62,000 nucleotides of DNA from Gnetum montanum (lineage: Eukaryota; Streptophyta; Gnetopsida; Gnetales; Gnetaceae). Positions within the stretch are counted from its first letter, which is position 1. Each line of letters opens with the position of its first letter. Below the pieces are notes generated by a model. The model had not been told where the DNA came from, did not search any database, and saw nothing but the letters and a program-made list of their open reading frames with translations. The stretch covers positions 4,034 to 66,033 of the forward strand of contig MNCI01006679.1 of NCBI GenBank assembly GCA_015680685.1, in the 5' to 3' direction. The translations under genes were made by a program, and so were the position numbers. Below, piece by piece: positions 22,560-33,439 of this stretch.

Positions 22560-23650
22560 TTGTGGTATCAAGTAGTGAGTTCATAGCATCCACCCATTCC
22601 ATCTATGTCATGTGAAGTTCTACATTCTAGAATCATGATGACTCTTTCACATCAAAACTAGAAGTAACATATGACCTTGTTACCCAATGACCTGGGAAAG
22701 AAACATGTAAGAATAGAAAAGGGTATGATCACAAGGAGATTTGTTGTATTCTTTTCTTAAGTTCCTTATTAAGGTCTATGGCTCATCATAGGTATATCAT
22801 CATTGTTACTATTAATCATAAAAGTGTTTATGTAGGGTGTGGTTCCTATTAAAAAAAATAACAACAACAACAATGAGAATTTAAAGCACACCTCTTTAAC
22901 AATCCCTTGGGCTATAAGCATTAATTATGAGGCTAGAAAGACATGTTACCCATGCTTGAAGGCACCCCTATAACTAAGGCCCTAACTACTTTCTTTTTCT
23001 CTTTTCTTTTTTTTCTTAGAGTGGTGGTTGTCATTTGTGGTTGTCATAGGCTCATGATGGTAGGAGAGAAGGAATACATCAATGAAAGGTTACTATTATT
23101 ATAATGGACTTGGCCTAGACTTAGAATATATCAATATTGAATCATCTAATCAAAAATTTTGTTAAGAATCCCATGCAACCATGATGCATATTTTTTATCT
23201 ACCATTAGATTTCTACCATTCTTGCACTCCATTTTCTTCCACCTCACTTTCTCATGTCATGGTCAATTAATAGTTTTTTTTTATAGTTTGCATAATCCCT
23301 CACATGTGTATGGTATTTAACATGAATAACCATTTATCATTCGGCTTACCTATGGATTTCTTGTGATGAGGTTATGCATGGTCATATTAGGAATAAGCTT
23401 GATTTGGGGAGGATCCATTTGAATATCTTTTGATTTACTTCAATTTCAACCATTTAACCCTGGGCCTCATTGTAATCTTGATCTTCTCAATAGCTTGCAT
23501 CATCCAATTTTTCTCTACTTTGGTATAAGGAACACCTCCAATTACTCATTCCCACATAATTACATTTCTCCAATTTCTTGAAACTTACACTTAATTATGT
23601 GTTGCCATGATTTCCCAACTTTTTGATTCTCCTTTGGTTATTATTTCAAC
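22560..23650 (+). repeat. Detached copy of the family-1 3' spacer
   Basis: Several stretches follow the same order as in element B: GTAGGGTGTGGTTCCTATTA plus an A/CAA-rich run and GAGAATTTAAAGCACACC (22828-22895), and GAGGTTATGCATGGTCATA with TTTGGGGAGGATCCATTTGA (23370-23430). The (AAC)n run at 22858-22880 replaces the GAAA run of B. The segment 22925-22975 matches, inverted, element D near 31910-31950. It therefore derives from another member of the family; LTR remains may follow at 23685. Confidence 0.7.
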
Positions 23651-23684
23651 TCCAATGACATTCAGAATTACTCAATATATTGAG

Positions 23685-23890
23685 TTGAAAAGTACCTATG
23701 AATAGCTACGTTGGCACACCCATGTTGATGTAGCCCGACTAATTAATGTAGTCTTGTTGACACATCCTTATCAATGCGGCATAAATATTGTATAAATACT
23801 CATGACACTTAACTCATTTTTCACATTTCTTCCAAATGCATGAGGAGTTTTTATAAATTTTTAGAGCCTAGAGCCTTATAAGAGCCATAA
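23685..23890 (+). repeat. Probable truncated family-1 LTR fragment
   Basis: TAGCTACGTTGGCACACCCA and GTTGATGTAGCCCGACTAAT resemble the U3 starts of the H and A LTRs (e.g. TTAGCTACGTCGATGTATGC at 57932). A TATAAATA-like box is at about 23793. The conserved right half of the LTR is missing. It lies directly after the spacer, in the expected 3'-LTR position. Confidence 0.5.
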
Positions 23891-24300
23891 TTTGATAACT
23901 GTTTATCCATTTTAACCCATTCTTCAATTCTCAAGCTACCAATAGTATGCTTTACATCGTAGGGTATCAAACACTAGATTTTACAAGAAAATTTTTCTAA
24001 TAGTCCATGAATAACATATTAAAATAATATTAATTTAATAATCATAAGTATTAATATCAAATTGCAACCTCTAATGAAGCATAACTAAAATAATAATAAA
24101 ATAATATCATACACCTATGATCACTAAATGAGAACTTAATGCTAAAATTCCAACTTTTGACCAATAAACCTAAACATGATCAAACCAAGAAAGGTATCCA
24201 AATAAAATAAGATTATATCTAAATGAGTAATATTGGATTTTATTTGTGATTACATATGGCATATAAATGAGGATCATAGGTGGAAGGACCATCATAGACT
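23891..24300. other. No feature recognised
   Basis: AT-rich, with a short AATAATAATAAAATAATATC-like run at about 24090. No coding motif or repeat partner seen. Confidence 0.5.
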
Positions 24301-24500
24301 AGGAAGAAATAACCACATGATGGAAGGGGACAACAACAAAAATAATCACACCAACCCCAAGAGTAAGCATTTAAGGCCACCTATGCTATTAAGCCTTCAT
24401 GTGAGTGCTTAAGGTGGAATCTATCTATAAGATTTCCATAGTTGAAATAGGGAAATCCAAATAGGATGAGGTTCCAAGACTGTGATCCAAACTTAAGGTC

Positions 24501-25021
24501 ATGCTCACAAAGGCCTACTTGGAGAAGGTTTGCACTAAAGAAATTAAGAGTTCCATTCTACAAGAACTGAATTTTGGATCTTTCCCAAAGCGTTCACTAG
24601 AGGAAGTCAGAACATATTTGCAAGGATCTCCACTATGGCCAATTCTCTCCACTAGTGTAGAATGGTACATGGGGAAAGCCTATTTATTTTGGAACAACTA
24701 ACAAGAGGATGTGATTGTTAAAATCAAAGAGATCAACATCTTTTATTTGGTTGAAGCAATAGTAGATGTCCTTAGATTACCCAACATCAGGGTAAAGCTG
24801 GTAGAGATATCTACTCAAGTGGACCCAAAAGCTAAGAAAGAGTGGGTTCAATAGTGCTATGGAGTGGACTATAAGGAGTACGGTGTCCTAACTAAGATGA
24901 AGTGAGCCTATTTCAAAATCATAGTCTATCACCTCAATTCAATGATGAGGCCAAGTAAGGTAATTGCCTTCTCTACCATGACATGTGTAGTTCTAAGTGG
25001 AAAGTTTTCAGTCAATTTACC
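24501..25021 (+). pseudogene. Reading frame E, part 1 (unrecognised plant TE-like protein)
   Basis: A frame from ATG 24501 runs to the insertion site of element C with only four stops. Notable segments are SVEWYMGKAYLFWN, LVEAIVDVLRLPNIRVKLVE and YFKIIVYHLNSMMRPSKVIA. The last vaguely recalls uncharacterised 'putative plant transposon protein' sequences (from memory, not verifiable here). When element C and one TSD copy are disregarded, the frame continues without shift at 28685. I do not recognise a catalytic motif. It could be an accessory ORF or gag-like protein of an older LTR element. Confidence 0.55.
25017..25021. repeat. Left target-site duplication of element C (TTACC)
   Basis: TTACC precedes the LTR and is repeated exactly at 28680-28684. 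Confidence 0.9.
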
Positions 25022-25831
25022 TAGTGTAGGGACACCTCTTCCAATCCCCTTGTTCTACCCTACATTTTATGTGTTTTTTTGGTTGATTTTGTTGAGGATG
25101 ATTCTTGGATGTTTTGGCATGTTTGGAGGTGTTTTTGGCTTACTTTGATGAGTTTAGGAGGTTCCAAGATCTATGGGGACTTGTTGGGAGGCATCTAGAG
25201 GCTTCTAGNNNNNNNNNNNNNNNNNNNNNNNNNNNNNNNNNNNNNNNNNNNNNNAGGGAGAAGGTGAGAAAACTTGAAAAAAATCTAAAGAACCTAAAGT
25301 TGAGTTGGGGAAATGTTTCTAGGGTTTTCATCTTCTTGTTGCTTATAAATATTGATGTAATTCATCATTGTAAGTGCCAAGTGCTGCAATGCCAAGGACT
25401 ATAGTGCCAATGATTGAAGTTCCAAATCCCAAAGGTCAAACATCCCAATAGAGGGTAAGAGAGAGAGCTCTTGAGGAAGGAGAGATTGTGCAACAACAAA
25501 GCTTATGTAAGGAAGTTGAGTGAAAGGCAAGAGTGAGCACTTGAGAGAGGTTAGGAGAATTTCTTATAACTATCTTATCTTGAGCTTGGGCTTTATTGTG
25601 AGAAATTGAGGATTAAGAGAGGATAAGTGTGGCCTCTACGATCCTTGGAAGAGTTGTGAGTTGAGCTTGGCTCCTCATATTTAATGTATTTTCTATGTAT
25701 TTTGAGAATTATCTTAATATAAGGGATATTTTCTCCATTTTATTATGTTATTCTTATTTTCTAAACTAGATCTGCTTAGAGGTTGTGGATTGGGTCCTAT
25801 TGGGATTTGTCAAGGTGTAACCCCTACACCA
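25022..25831 (+). repeat. Element C 5' LTR (contains assembly gap)
   Basis: Begins TAGTGTAGGG (one mutation from TGGTGTAGGG) and ends CCCTACACCA. It aligns with the 3' LTR on both sides of the N run. Confidence 0.92.
25209..25254. other. Assembly gap (46 N) inside 5' LTR
   Basis: Flanks GAGGCTTCTAG and AGGGAGAAGGTGAGAA align with 27811-27820 and about 28088-28103 of the 3' LTR. The true missing sequence should therefore be about 270 bp, not 46. Confidence 0.88.
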
Positions 25832-25834
25832 AAA

Positions 25835-25847
25835 TGGTATCAAAGAG
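25835..25847 (+). other. Element C primer binding site (tRNA-iMet type)
   Basis: TGGTATCAAAGAG begins three bases after the LTR, close to the canonical TGGTATCAGAGC complementary to the initiator Met tRNA 3' end. Confidence 0.85.
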
Positions 25848-25964
25848 AAGGTTTGGAGGTTTTCACACTTATATGTTGAAACTTGGTGTTTTGTTTGAAT
25901 GAAAGGAACACTGTTGTGGATATTTTTGTATTTTCTTTTGGATATCATTCTTGTTGCCCTAGGT

Positions 25965-27320
25965 ATGACTCCAAAGAAGAAGACATATCAAGAGCTTAGA
26001 TAAGAGCTTCAAGAGTTCAAGGACTCCATTAAAGATTTTATGGTTGAAATGCAAGAAGTTATTCCCAAAGTAAAGGTCCACAAGCATCAAGATTTTGCAA
26101 AAAACTTCAGAAAGGGATATGGAGAAATTCAAGACTAACATGAAAAATATTTTAAGGAGAATTGATAGAATATCTTCTAGCCATCAAGAAGGAAAAGAAG
26201 ATGAAAGGTCTGATGAAGTAGAGATCAATGAGAAAGGGAGTTTTGAAGTATCTCTTATTGAGCAAAGGAGTGTTTAATACTCTCAATGGAGGAAACCAAG
26301 AGCTTCATAAAAGGGACCAAGAGATCTTCAAAGGCCAAGATGGTGTGTGATGCTGATCAAGGAGAGTTCCTTCCTGATAAGTCATGGGAGGTGAAGGATC
26401 AAAGCCAAAGGAGTGGCAAAGATAAAGGGACTTATTCAAGAAGGATGAAGGGCAATACTAGAAGGTATGATACTCATTCTTTTAGAAATTTTTCTATACA
26501 TTGTGCTAAGGGAAAGGAGATTCTAAGTCAAGTTGAGACTATCTCATGGGAGAGAGGTGAGTCTTCTAGCCAAGGTATGTGGAAGAATAATTGCTTTAAT
26601 GATGTTTTTGATGAAAATAATGTTAAAACTATGGAGGAGAGGTTACCTTTTAACTTGGTACCTCCAAAGTGGGATGAAGAGGTTGTTGTTGATTCCTTTG
26701 AAGAGGAGAAGCCATTGGAATTGGGAACTCCTATTTGGAATCTTGAATCTTCACACTTTGATTAGATTGAACAACCATATATTGAAGATCAAGTTGAACC
26801 AAAGATGGATGGGAGAAGCCATGAAGAGGTAAGTAAGAGTAAGCTTGACCTTGTTGATGGTAGTAATGTCTCTCATGTTGAAGCTAGTGTAATGGATGCT
26901 AGTTTTTCACTTCAGCTTGGTATTGGTTTGTTTTATGGTAATTATGAGCATCATGATCATTGTAATGATTGTGATAATATTAAGAGTTATGTTGTGAGTT
27001 TTGATGCCATTGTTAGTAAGAGGAAGACTAATAATGGTAAATTGTTTGATGATGATGGCTATTGGAATAGTCATTGTGAGAAGGTCATTATTGATGTGAG
27101 TGAAGAAATTGATAATGATATGATTTTCTAGAATTTGAATATGCTTGCTATTGATTATAGTAATGATAAATTTATGAAGTTTGATGATGGATTTGATTTT
27201 CTTGGCTATAAAATGGAAGTGTAGCATGAAGGCAATCTACATGGTGATGATGAAAGGAAGCTTATTGGTAGTCTTCCAAACACCAAGAAGAAGAAGGTGA
27301 AGAAGAGGAAAAAGAAGTAA
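25965..27320 (+). pseudogene. Element C internal protein (gag-like position, unrecognised)
   Basis: A decayed frame starts MTPKKKTYQEL, shifts near an A-run at about 26095-26101 and again near 26280, then stays in one frame from 26286 to the TAA at 27318 with three stops (26763, 27129, about 27222). The N-terminal ~100 residues are predicted by eye to be helical/charged (MEKFKTNMKNILRRID). The middle is acidic with WDEEVVVDSFEEEKPLEL. A His/Cys patch YEHHDHCNDCDN follows, and the tail is strongly basic, KKKKVKKRKKK. The position right after the PBS is that of gag, but I see no standard zinc knuckle or capsid motif. The minus-strand frame over 26907-27227 is a shadow. Confidence 0.6.
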
Positions 27321-27621
27321 AGAAAGGATGTTGGATTAAGAAAGCCTAATTATTTTTATTTTTCTTATTCTTTATTTGTTGCAGGTTTGAGTCATTATGG
27401 AGACACAAGAAAAGCATTCTAAGGAGATACTCAAATATAGGAAGCATGGTGGGGCATGAGGATAAGCCCCCATGAGCAAGGGAAGTTAACAAAACCAAAA
27501 TCTTTAATGAAATTTATTCTCATATTTGCAATGCATTGAGTCATGATTATTGTGATGGCCTTGCATCATGGGGGCATGGTACCTTTTAGCTTGTGAAAGG
27601 TCATTAAGCATGACATTTTTA

Positions 27622-27634
27622 AGGGTGGGAGAGT
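27622..27634 (+). other. Element C polypurine tract
   Basis: AGGGTGGGAGAGT directly abuts the 3' LTR start at 27635. Confidence 0.82.
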
Positions 27635-28679
27635 TGGTGTAGGGATACTTCTTTCGATCCCCTTGTTCTACCCTACATTCTATGTGTTTTTTTTGTTGAT
27701 TTTGTTGAGGATGATTCTTGGATGTTTTGGCATGTTTGGAGGTGGTTTTGGCTTACTATGATGAGTTTATGAGGTTCTAGGATTTATGGGAACTTTTTGG
27801 AAGGCATCTAGAGGCTTCCAACATCAAAAGGAGCACTTTTATTTTTGGCACCTTTAGAAGAGATGTCTCTCCAAAGAGATAAACATCTTTCTAGAGATGT
27901 CTCCCTTGAAGTAAAGAAATCTCAAGTCCATAGAAGACATATACTAAAAATAGTAGATGTCTCTCCCATGAGTAGGGCTTTCATAGGAGACATCTACATG
28001 AAGATAGAGATGATCCAAACACATGGGGAAACTTTTGAAAATGCTTGTTCCAATTAGGAAAACAACCAAAGAAAAATGGAAATAGGTAGGGAGAAGTTGA
28101 GAAGACTTGGAAAACATCTAAAGAGCCTCAAGTTGAGTTGAGGAAAGGTTTCTAGGATTCTCATCTTCTAGTTGCTTATGAATATTGATGTAATTCACCA
28201 TTGTAAGTGCCAAGTGCTGAAGTGCCAAATGTTGCAGTGCCAACGACTATAGTGCAAATGGCCAAAGTGCCAAATACCAAAGGCCAAACATCCCAATAGA
28301 AAGTAACAGAGAGAGATCTTAAGGGAGGAGAGTTTTTGCAAGAAGAGATATTATGTAAGGAAGTTGAGTGAAAGGCAAGGGAGAGGACTTGAGAGAGGTT
28401 AGAAGAATCTCTTATAAGTGTATTGTCTTGAGCTTGGGCTCCATTGTGAGTAATTAAGGATTAAGAGAGGAAAAGTGTGGCCTCTAAAATCCTTGGGAGA
28501 GTTGTGTGTTGATCTTGGCTCCTCATCTTTGATGTATTTTCTATGTAATTTGAGAATTATCTTAATATAAGGGATATTTTCTTCATTTTATTACATTATT
28601 CTTATTTTCTAAGCTAGATCTTCTTGGAAGTTGTGGATTAGATCCTATTGGGATTTATCAAGGTGTAATCCCTACACCA
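27635..28679 (+). repeat. Element C 3' LTR
   Basis: 1045 bp, TGGTGTAGGG to CCCTACACCA. It contains the ~270 bp that are missing from the 5' copy. That block is rich in AGATGTCTC repeats and has a 10-bp stem (27954-27963 with 27987-27996). The 70-codon open frame 27845-28057 lies in this LTR and is not a gene. Confidence 0.93.
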
Positions 28680-28684
28680 TTACC
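28680..28684. repeat. Right target-site duplication of element C (TTACC)
   Basis: Exact copy of 25017-25021. Confidence 0.9.
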
Positions 28685-29519
28685 CCAGCTCATCTTTGAA
28701 ATAGAGAAGCATTTTAAGGAGAATGAGAAGGATAGGAAGATAATCTCCTTTCCATGCCTCATTAGAAAATTTTGTAAAAGGAAAGAGATAGGCCACTACT
28801 CTAATGATGTGGTTCATAGAGCTATTGCTACATCATGATAAGAAATGATGAAAGACAAAGTGCCTACCAAGCTTTAAGAGGAAGAACAACAATAACAATA
28901 ACCATCACCTAAACCACTAGATATAATACTAGAAATGTTAGTAGTTGTAGAGCATTTAAGAAAACTTAGAGAGCAGTAGTTGCAACAACAAGAAGCCTTC
29001 AAAGATGGTGGAGAGTCTTTAGTACACAAACCAATCATGAACCATCTAAATGAGGTCATAAGGATCATCAGTTGGCTAGATAATGAGATGATCCTGCTAT
29101 TCTATTCATAGAGAAACCATGCATCTATTCACTCTAATCCAAGTGCAAGAGAAATCACTATATCCATAGGAGAAGAAGCATTCCCTAAAATTTTTGAGAA
29201 TGTAGTAGCCTTATTTGTAATGCTAGAAGAAGTTGAAGAAGAGATGGTCCTAATTATGCCACATAAGGATCAAGAGACAATAATATAGATGATGGAGGAT
29301 CAAATTAGAGAAGATCTAAGTGCCCCTATAGCATCTATTGCTAATGTTACTATCATGGTAGATGTACAAGCATCCATAGAAGTAGGAAGTGAAATGATGA
29401 GTACAACCTAATATAAATAAGTGCTGGAGTGATTAGCGGGAGCTAGGTAATTGATTCTGAAGATATCTAATCTTCTAGAAGAAATTTCAGCTATCTAGTT
29501 GTACTTGCTAGAGGCAAAG
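28685..29519 (+). pseudogene. Reading frame E, part 2
   Basis: Continues part 1 in frame across the element C site (…FSVNL / PQLIFEIEKHF…). It has IISFPCLIRKFCKRKEIGHY, then a Gln/Glu-rich helical segment with MLVVVEHLRKLREQ. An acidic stretch EEEMVLIMPHKDQETI runs up to the insertion point of element D. Stops are mostly TAG or TAA. The residue pattern suggests a globular part followed by coiled coil. Function unknown. Confidence 0.5.
29515..29519. repeat. Left target-site duplication of element D (CAAAG)
   Basis: CAAAG precedes the LTR; the right copy at 36372-36376 is CAAGG, one substitution apart. Confidence 0.65.
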
Positions 29520-30403
29520 TGATGAGCTACAGGTATGCCCTATGTTCAACCATACGAATCATAAGTGTTCATGCATGATTTGATTGAACTTCGTGGATGG
29601 GACTAGTTGTGCATCTAGATTATTAAGCATTGATTGTAGTTTGCTATCTTCCCACTTGGACTAGTGGTAGCTTTGTCACGTATGGTTTAGTCTAAAGTGA
29701 GACATATGATTGTTGATGTTATTTTGGCTTTATGCTACTCCTAAAAATAATAGAGAAATTAATTATTTAATCTAATTAACAATGAAAAGTAAAGTCTAAA
29801 CTAGCATACAAGTGAGGAGTGGTTGTTCTTAGCAATAACATTATTGGGATTATTAAGTAAATACATGTTTATGCTCTAAATTGGTCATGCTTATTTCACC
29901 AATTGATTAACATGCATGAAAATGTAAATATTAACTAAGTACATGAACATAAAATTACATGGAAAGTAAATTTAATCTAAGTCAAAGTACTATAATGAAT
30001 AAGAATTAGTCTTGATCTTATTGCCATTCTTGGAATATGTCTAGGTACATTGCCACTTGAATAAGACACTGTACAACTGACTCAGATCCACACTACAGGC
30101 ATTCATTGACTATTTTGTAAGACTACAGAATAAAATAGCAAGGGTTTGGGTACACTATTGACAAAAGAATGAAAAACGTGCTATGCGAGCACACATATTT
30201 ATAGGATGAGGTGGAAACTACATCGATGCATCATCCCATGCATTGTTGGGATTGCATTGACAGGTACGCTTCGATGTAGCTACAACATGTAGATGCAACG
30301 TAGCATCTACGATGTAGTAGCCAATAGAGACACATTGACAAGGATGTTACAATGTAAATGCAATGTATAATCTATGATATCTCAGCCAAATTATGGTTCC
30401 TCA
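29520..30403 (-). repeat. Element D 3' LTR
   Basis: 884 bp, TGATGAGCTACA to TTCCTCA on the plus strand. It contains CAACCATACGAATCATAAGT at 29551. The U3 part (30200-30390) has short ATGTAG/GATGCA-type subrepeats and differs in length from the 5' copy. Confidence 0.88.
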
Positions 30404-30415
30404 TACCTCCATAAC
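30404..30415 (-). other. Element D polypurine tract
   Basis: The minus strand reads GTTATGGAGGTA directly before the LTR. The upstream ACTCAAGGACAAGTTTTTAG stretch matches the 3' ends of B and H. Confidence 0.75.
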
Positions 30416-31739
30416 TAACTAAAAACTTGTCCTTGAGTTACTAGGATAGGATTGAGCTTCCTTTACAAAAAATTGGGAAAGTATGGGATTATTGACTAAT
30501 GCTAACTATTGATTGAAGCTGAGTGCCACATTACAAAATATTATTCAAGTGGATGCATAAAAAATGAAAAAATGATAAAAAGACTAGACAAACATTGAAG
30601 ATTACAAAATTTATATAGGTCTTTAAAAATCCACTGAAGATTATTCTTGTTATTGCTGCTAGCAGTTGTAGACTTCCAACCTTGATTGTTATGTTGATAC
30701 TTCTCTTTTTATGCTGAACATTCTTGAAGAATGGACTAAAATTTCTTCTCCTCTTTCCATGGATCTAGCAAACATATGATGTTTGAGTTGTAATCCCTCT
30801 ATGTGCTACTATTTGTCTATGGACATGTCCTCCTTTGTCCTTTCTTGGCTTTGTTTCTATGCTTGGTAGGCATTTTATTTAAAATCACTTACAATCACCA
30901 AAGGATCAACATTAGTTTTGATAAATTTTCCTTGATAATTAACCCTTTTCAGATCCCTTAGTTTGTATTTAAGCACAAGGTGATGACAACATACTATGGC
31001 CAAGGCTATGAGGTAAGTAAAATCATCAAGCTGTTTACATTATTTTGATCCATTACTATTAGTTGCCACAATGTTGAAAAATAGGATGTTAGAAAAATTT
31101 CAAAGTGGACACCCCTAGCCCCTATGACTAATAAGCATAACTTTGGAAGTGCACAAGTTTTCAAACAATGAAAACCAAAGGTCTAATTTAGAAGATGGCG
31201 AAGGAATTTTGAATTTGAAGGAGATTTGAATAGAAAAATAGGAAAAAATAATTAAAATAGATGATAAGTAGTCTCAAAATCATGCATAAATTTAGAGAAA
31301 CTGTCAATGATGTTCTAGAGGATGTGAAGGTTAATTCAAAGCCATGATCTACAAAAGTTATGCAAGTGGGTCCCCCCGAAAGCAAGCTCCTACCATAATG
31401 CCCTTGCATAATCACTTTTAGAGATCTTCGTGGATACCTTAGAAGTTAAATGTAGATCATGTATTTATTTCAAAAAACACACAATTGTCTTGGTTGGGAT
31501 TTTGCACTATACTACACAAAACCAAAAGGCTCATAATCACATGCAGTAGTGAGATGAATAATGGAATTAGAAGGGATTGCAAAGACCAGGATGTAAGGTG
31601 CTTTACCATGTTCATAATAGGCTCTTGTCTCTACAATTGCCTTGATCTACATATTACATTTAACACAAGAGCCTATTATGAACATGGTGAAGAATGTAAT
31701 ATTCATTTATTGGGTGCATAGTGGAAAATGATCTACATA
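30416..31739 (-). other. Element D interior, unassigned 3' part
   Basis: No coding motif. It contains a perfect 24-bp inverted repeat at 31605-31688. Open frames 31188-31415 (-) and 31485-31721 (+) lie across this area without recognisable content. Confidence 0.5.
31605..31688. repeat. Perfect 24-bp inverted repeat with 36-nt loop
   Basis: ACCATGTTCATAATAGGCTC continuing TTGT (31605-31628) is the exact reverse complement of 31665-31688. In this mutated landscape a perfect 24-bp stem is notable. Confidence 0.9.
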
Positions 31740-32290
31740 CCTATCCATCCAAGTTTTAGATCAATTCCATACAACTAACAGTGACCTTGCATTGATGTGT
31801 TCCTTCCTATCAATTATCATGAGTCCACAACCATCACAAATAACAATCATCACTTGAAAAAGAGAAGAAAAGAGAAGAAGGAAGGAAGGCCATTTGTTAG
31901 AGGGGAGCCTCTAGGCATGGGTAACATGTCTTTCTATCCCCATAACCAGTGCTTGTAGCCCATTATTATTCTAAAGGATGTGCTTTGAATTCCCATTATT
32001 GTTTTTTTATTTTTTTCTTTTCTTGTTTTTCTTGAAATGGCAACCACACCATTCAAAGACATAGGTTCCTATTTATTGGTTGACAAATAAGTAATGATAT
32101 GTACCTCAAGGAATCATAAACCACATGAAAGAAGTCAAGAAGAGAACCCAATAAATTCCCTTGAGGTTATACCCTTATCATTTCCACTTGGTTGTTTTCT
32201 CTTTCTTCAAGGTACAATGATCATTGATTATTTTAGTTTCATGAAAGAAGAACCAAGTTGCTTTCATGAAAAAAAACTTTTTTATTTAGA
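31740..32290 (-). repeat. Family-1 3' spacer in element D
   Basis: Inverted relative to B and to 22560-23650. It shares GGGTAACATGTCTTTCTA (about 31918; inverse at about 22950), the GTGCTTTGAATTCCCATTAT / poly-T / ACCACACCAT unit (31980-32055), and the Ser-free AAGAGAAGAAAAGAGAAGAA purine run. Confidence 0.65.
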
Positions 32291-32681
32291 GAACTGGAGG
32301 GATGGATGAGGTGGTCTCATTGCTCTACATAATTACTTACCCAATCATCTTGATCACATAGCACAAAACCCAACATATAGCATTAACTTCTGCATCATGA
32401 GTAACAACATTATTAATAAAAACATAAAAGACATTTATGCAACATAAATAAAATGACTTAATAAAATAAAAAATTATAAAGAAAAGAAAAATGATAAGAA
32501 ATGGAAAACATATTAAGAATAAAAAATATGAAAAGAAATAAGGAAATGATAAAAAATTGTAAAACAAAAAGGTAAAAAACACTCTTTAGTTCTTGAACCA
32601 AGATGGAGCATCTCCTCCACGACTGATCTTATGGTTGCACATTTGGGAGATGGACCGCATAATCCCCTAGTGATACACCAT

Positions 32682-32939
32682 CTATTTCCCATCTATCACT
32701 ATTATTGATTTAATTAATTGTGTGATAGCACATCTAACATTGGTGATAGTCTCATTTGGATCATTGAATGACATATCTTTATTTGAACATGAAGGCATTT
32801 CCATTTTGGGAGGTCTAGATGTGTTTACTTCTTCTTCTTGATTTTTTGTTTTAATTCCATAGTCTCCATGTTTAATATCCTTTTTCAATTTATAATCAGA
32901 GTGTAAGATATCTATGTCTAAGTCCTTTGTTTGGTTCAT
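32682..32939 (-). pseudogene. 85-codon frame in element D, unrecognised
   Basis: MNQTKDLDIDILHSDYKL start; Lys/Asp/Asn-rich and hydrophilic, with NTSRPPKMEMPSC. It lies between gag and the spacer. It has no known motif and could be a chance frame or the tail of a lost gag/accessory ORF. The opposite-strand frame 32931-33242 overlaps its start and is equally unrecognised. Confidence 0.3.
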
Positions 32940-33439
32940 TTTCCTAAGTCTACAACTAATGAGTGGGTTAGAGGATTCCTTGCATCTTTGAAACAGTTTT
33001 ATATTCTCATTTCCAAGCCATTGGGTGTCTTTTGGTTTAGTGGATACTATGTAGACTTGGTTCTACTCACACACTTAGTCCTTAACTTTATGGTGGGTTG
33101 GTATGGGGGTTGTGTTAATGTTTTGAACTTCTATCCTACAATTGAACCCTTTATCATTATTGGTGATTCATGGAGTTTTCTATCTTTCCATAGTGATAGG
33201 TTCATTGTTTATGTTTTGTGTTGGAGTGGTGATGGTTGTTAGATTTTGTGTATGATTAGAAGGCATTATTCTTGAGGGGAAGGGTGTTGCACTAGATTGG
33301 CCTTATGCAAGTTTCGATGCACTAGTAGGTCTACAAGTTTTGTGCTTATGTGAGAAAACTACCCTAAAGAAAGGATGTTTCGAAGGTTTTGGTTAAGATC
33401 TACTAGCATTATCATTTTTGTATATGTTCATAGCATAGG

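Larger units (their letters stand above)
25022..28679 (+). mobile_element. Element C: non-autonomous LTR retrotransposon
   Basis: LTRs 25022-25831 and 27635-28679 have ends TGGTGTAGGG...CCCTACACCA, a 10-bp perfect inverted terminus in the 3' copy. Inside them are an initiator-Met-type PBS and a purine tract. The 1.8-kb interior has one decayed reading frame and no protease, RT or integrase. The exact TTACC duplication shows a clean integration into reading frame E. Its PBS and LTR differ from family 1, so it is a different lineage. It is non-autonomous, and which enzyme set moved it cannot be told from the sequence. Confidence 0.92.

Noticed and set aside
26907-27227. 106-codon minus frame
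   Set aside because: Ile/Thr/His-rich mirror of the element C ORF on the other strand; the PBS and PPT fix element C as plus.
27845-28057. 70-codon open frame in the element C 3' LTR
   Set aside because: It lies wholly within an LTR and spans hairpin repeats; no protein motif.
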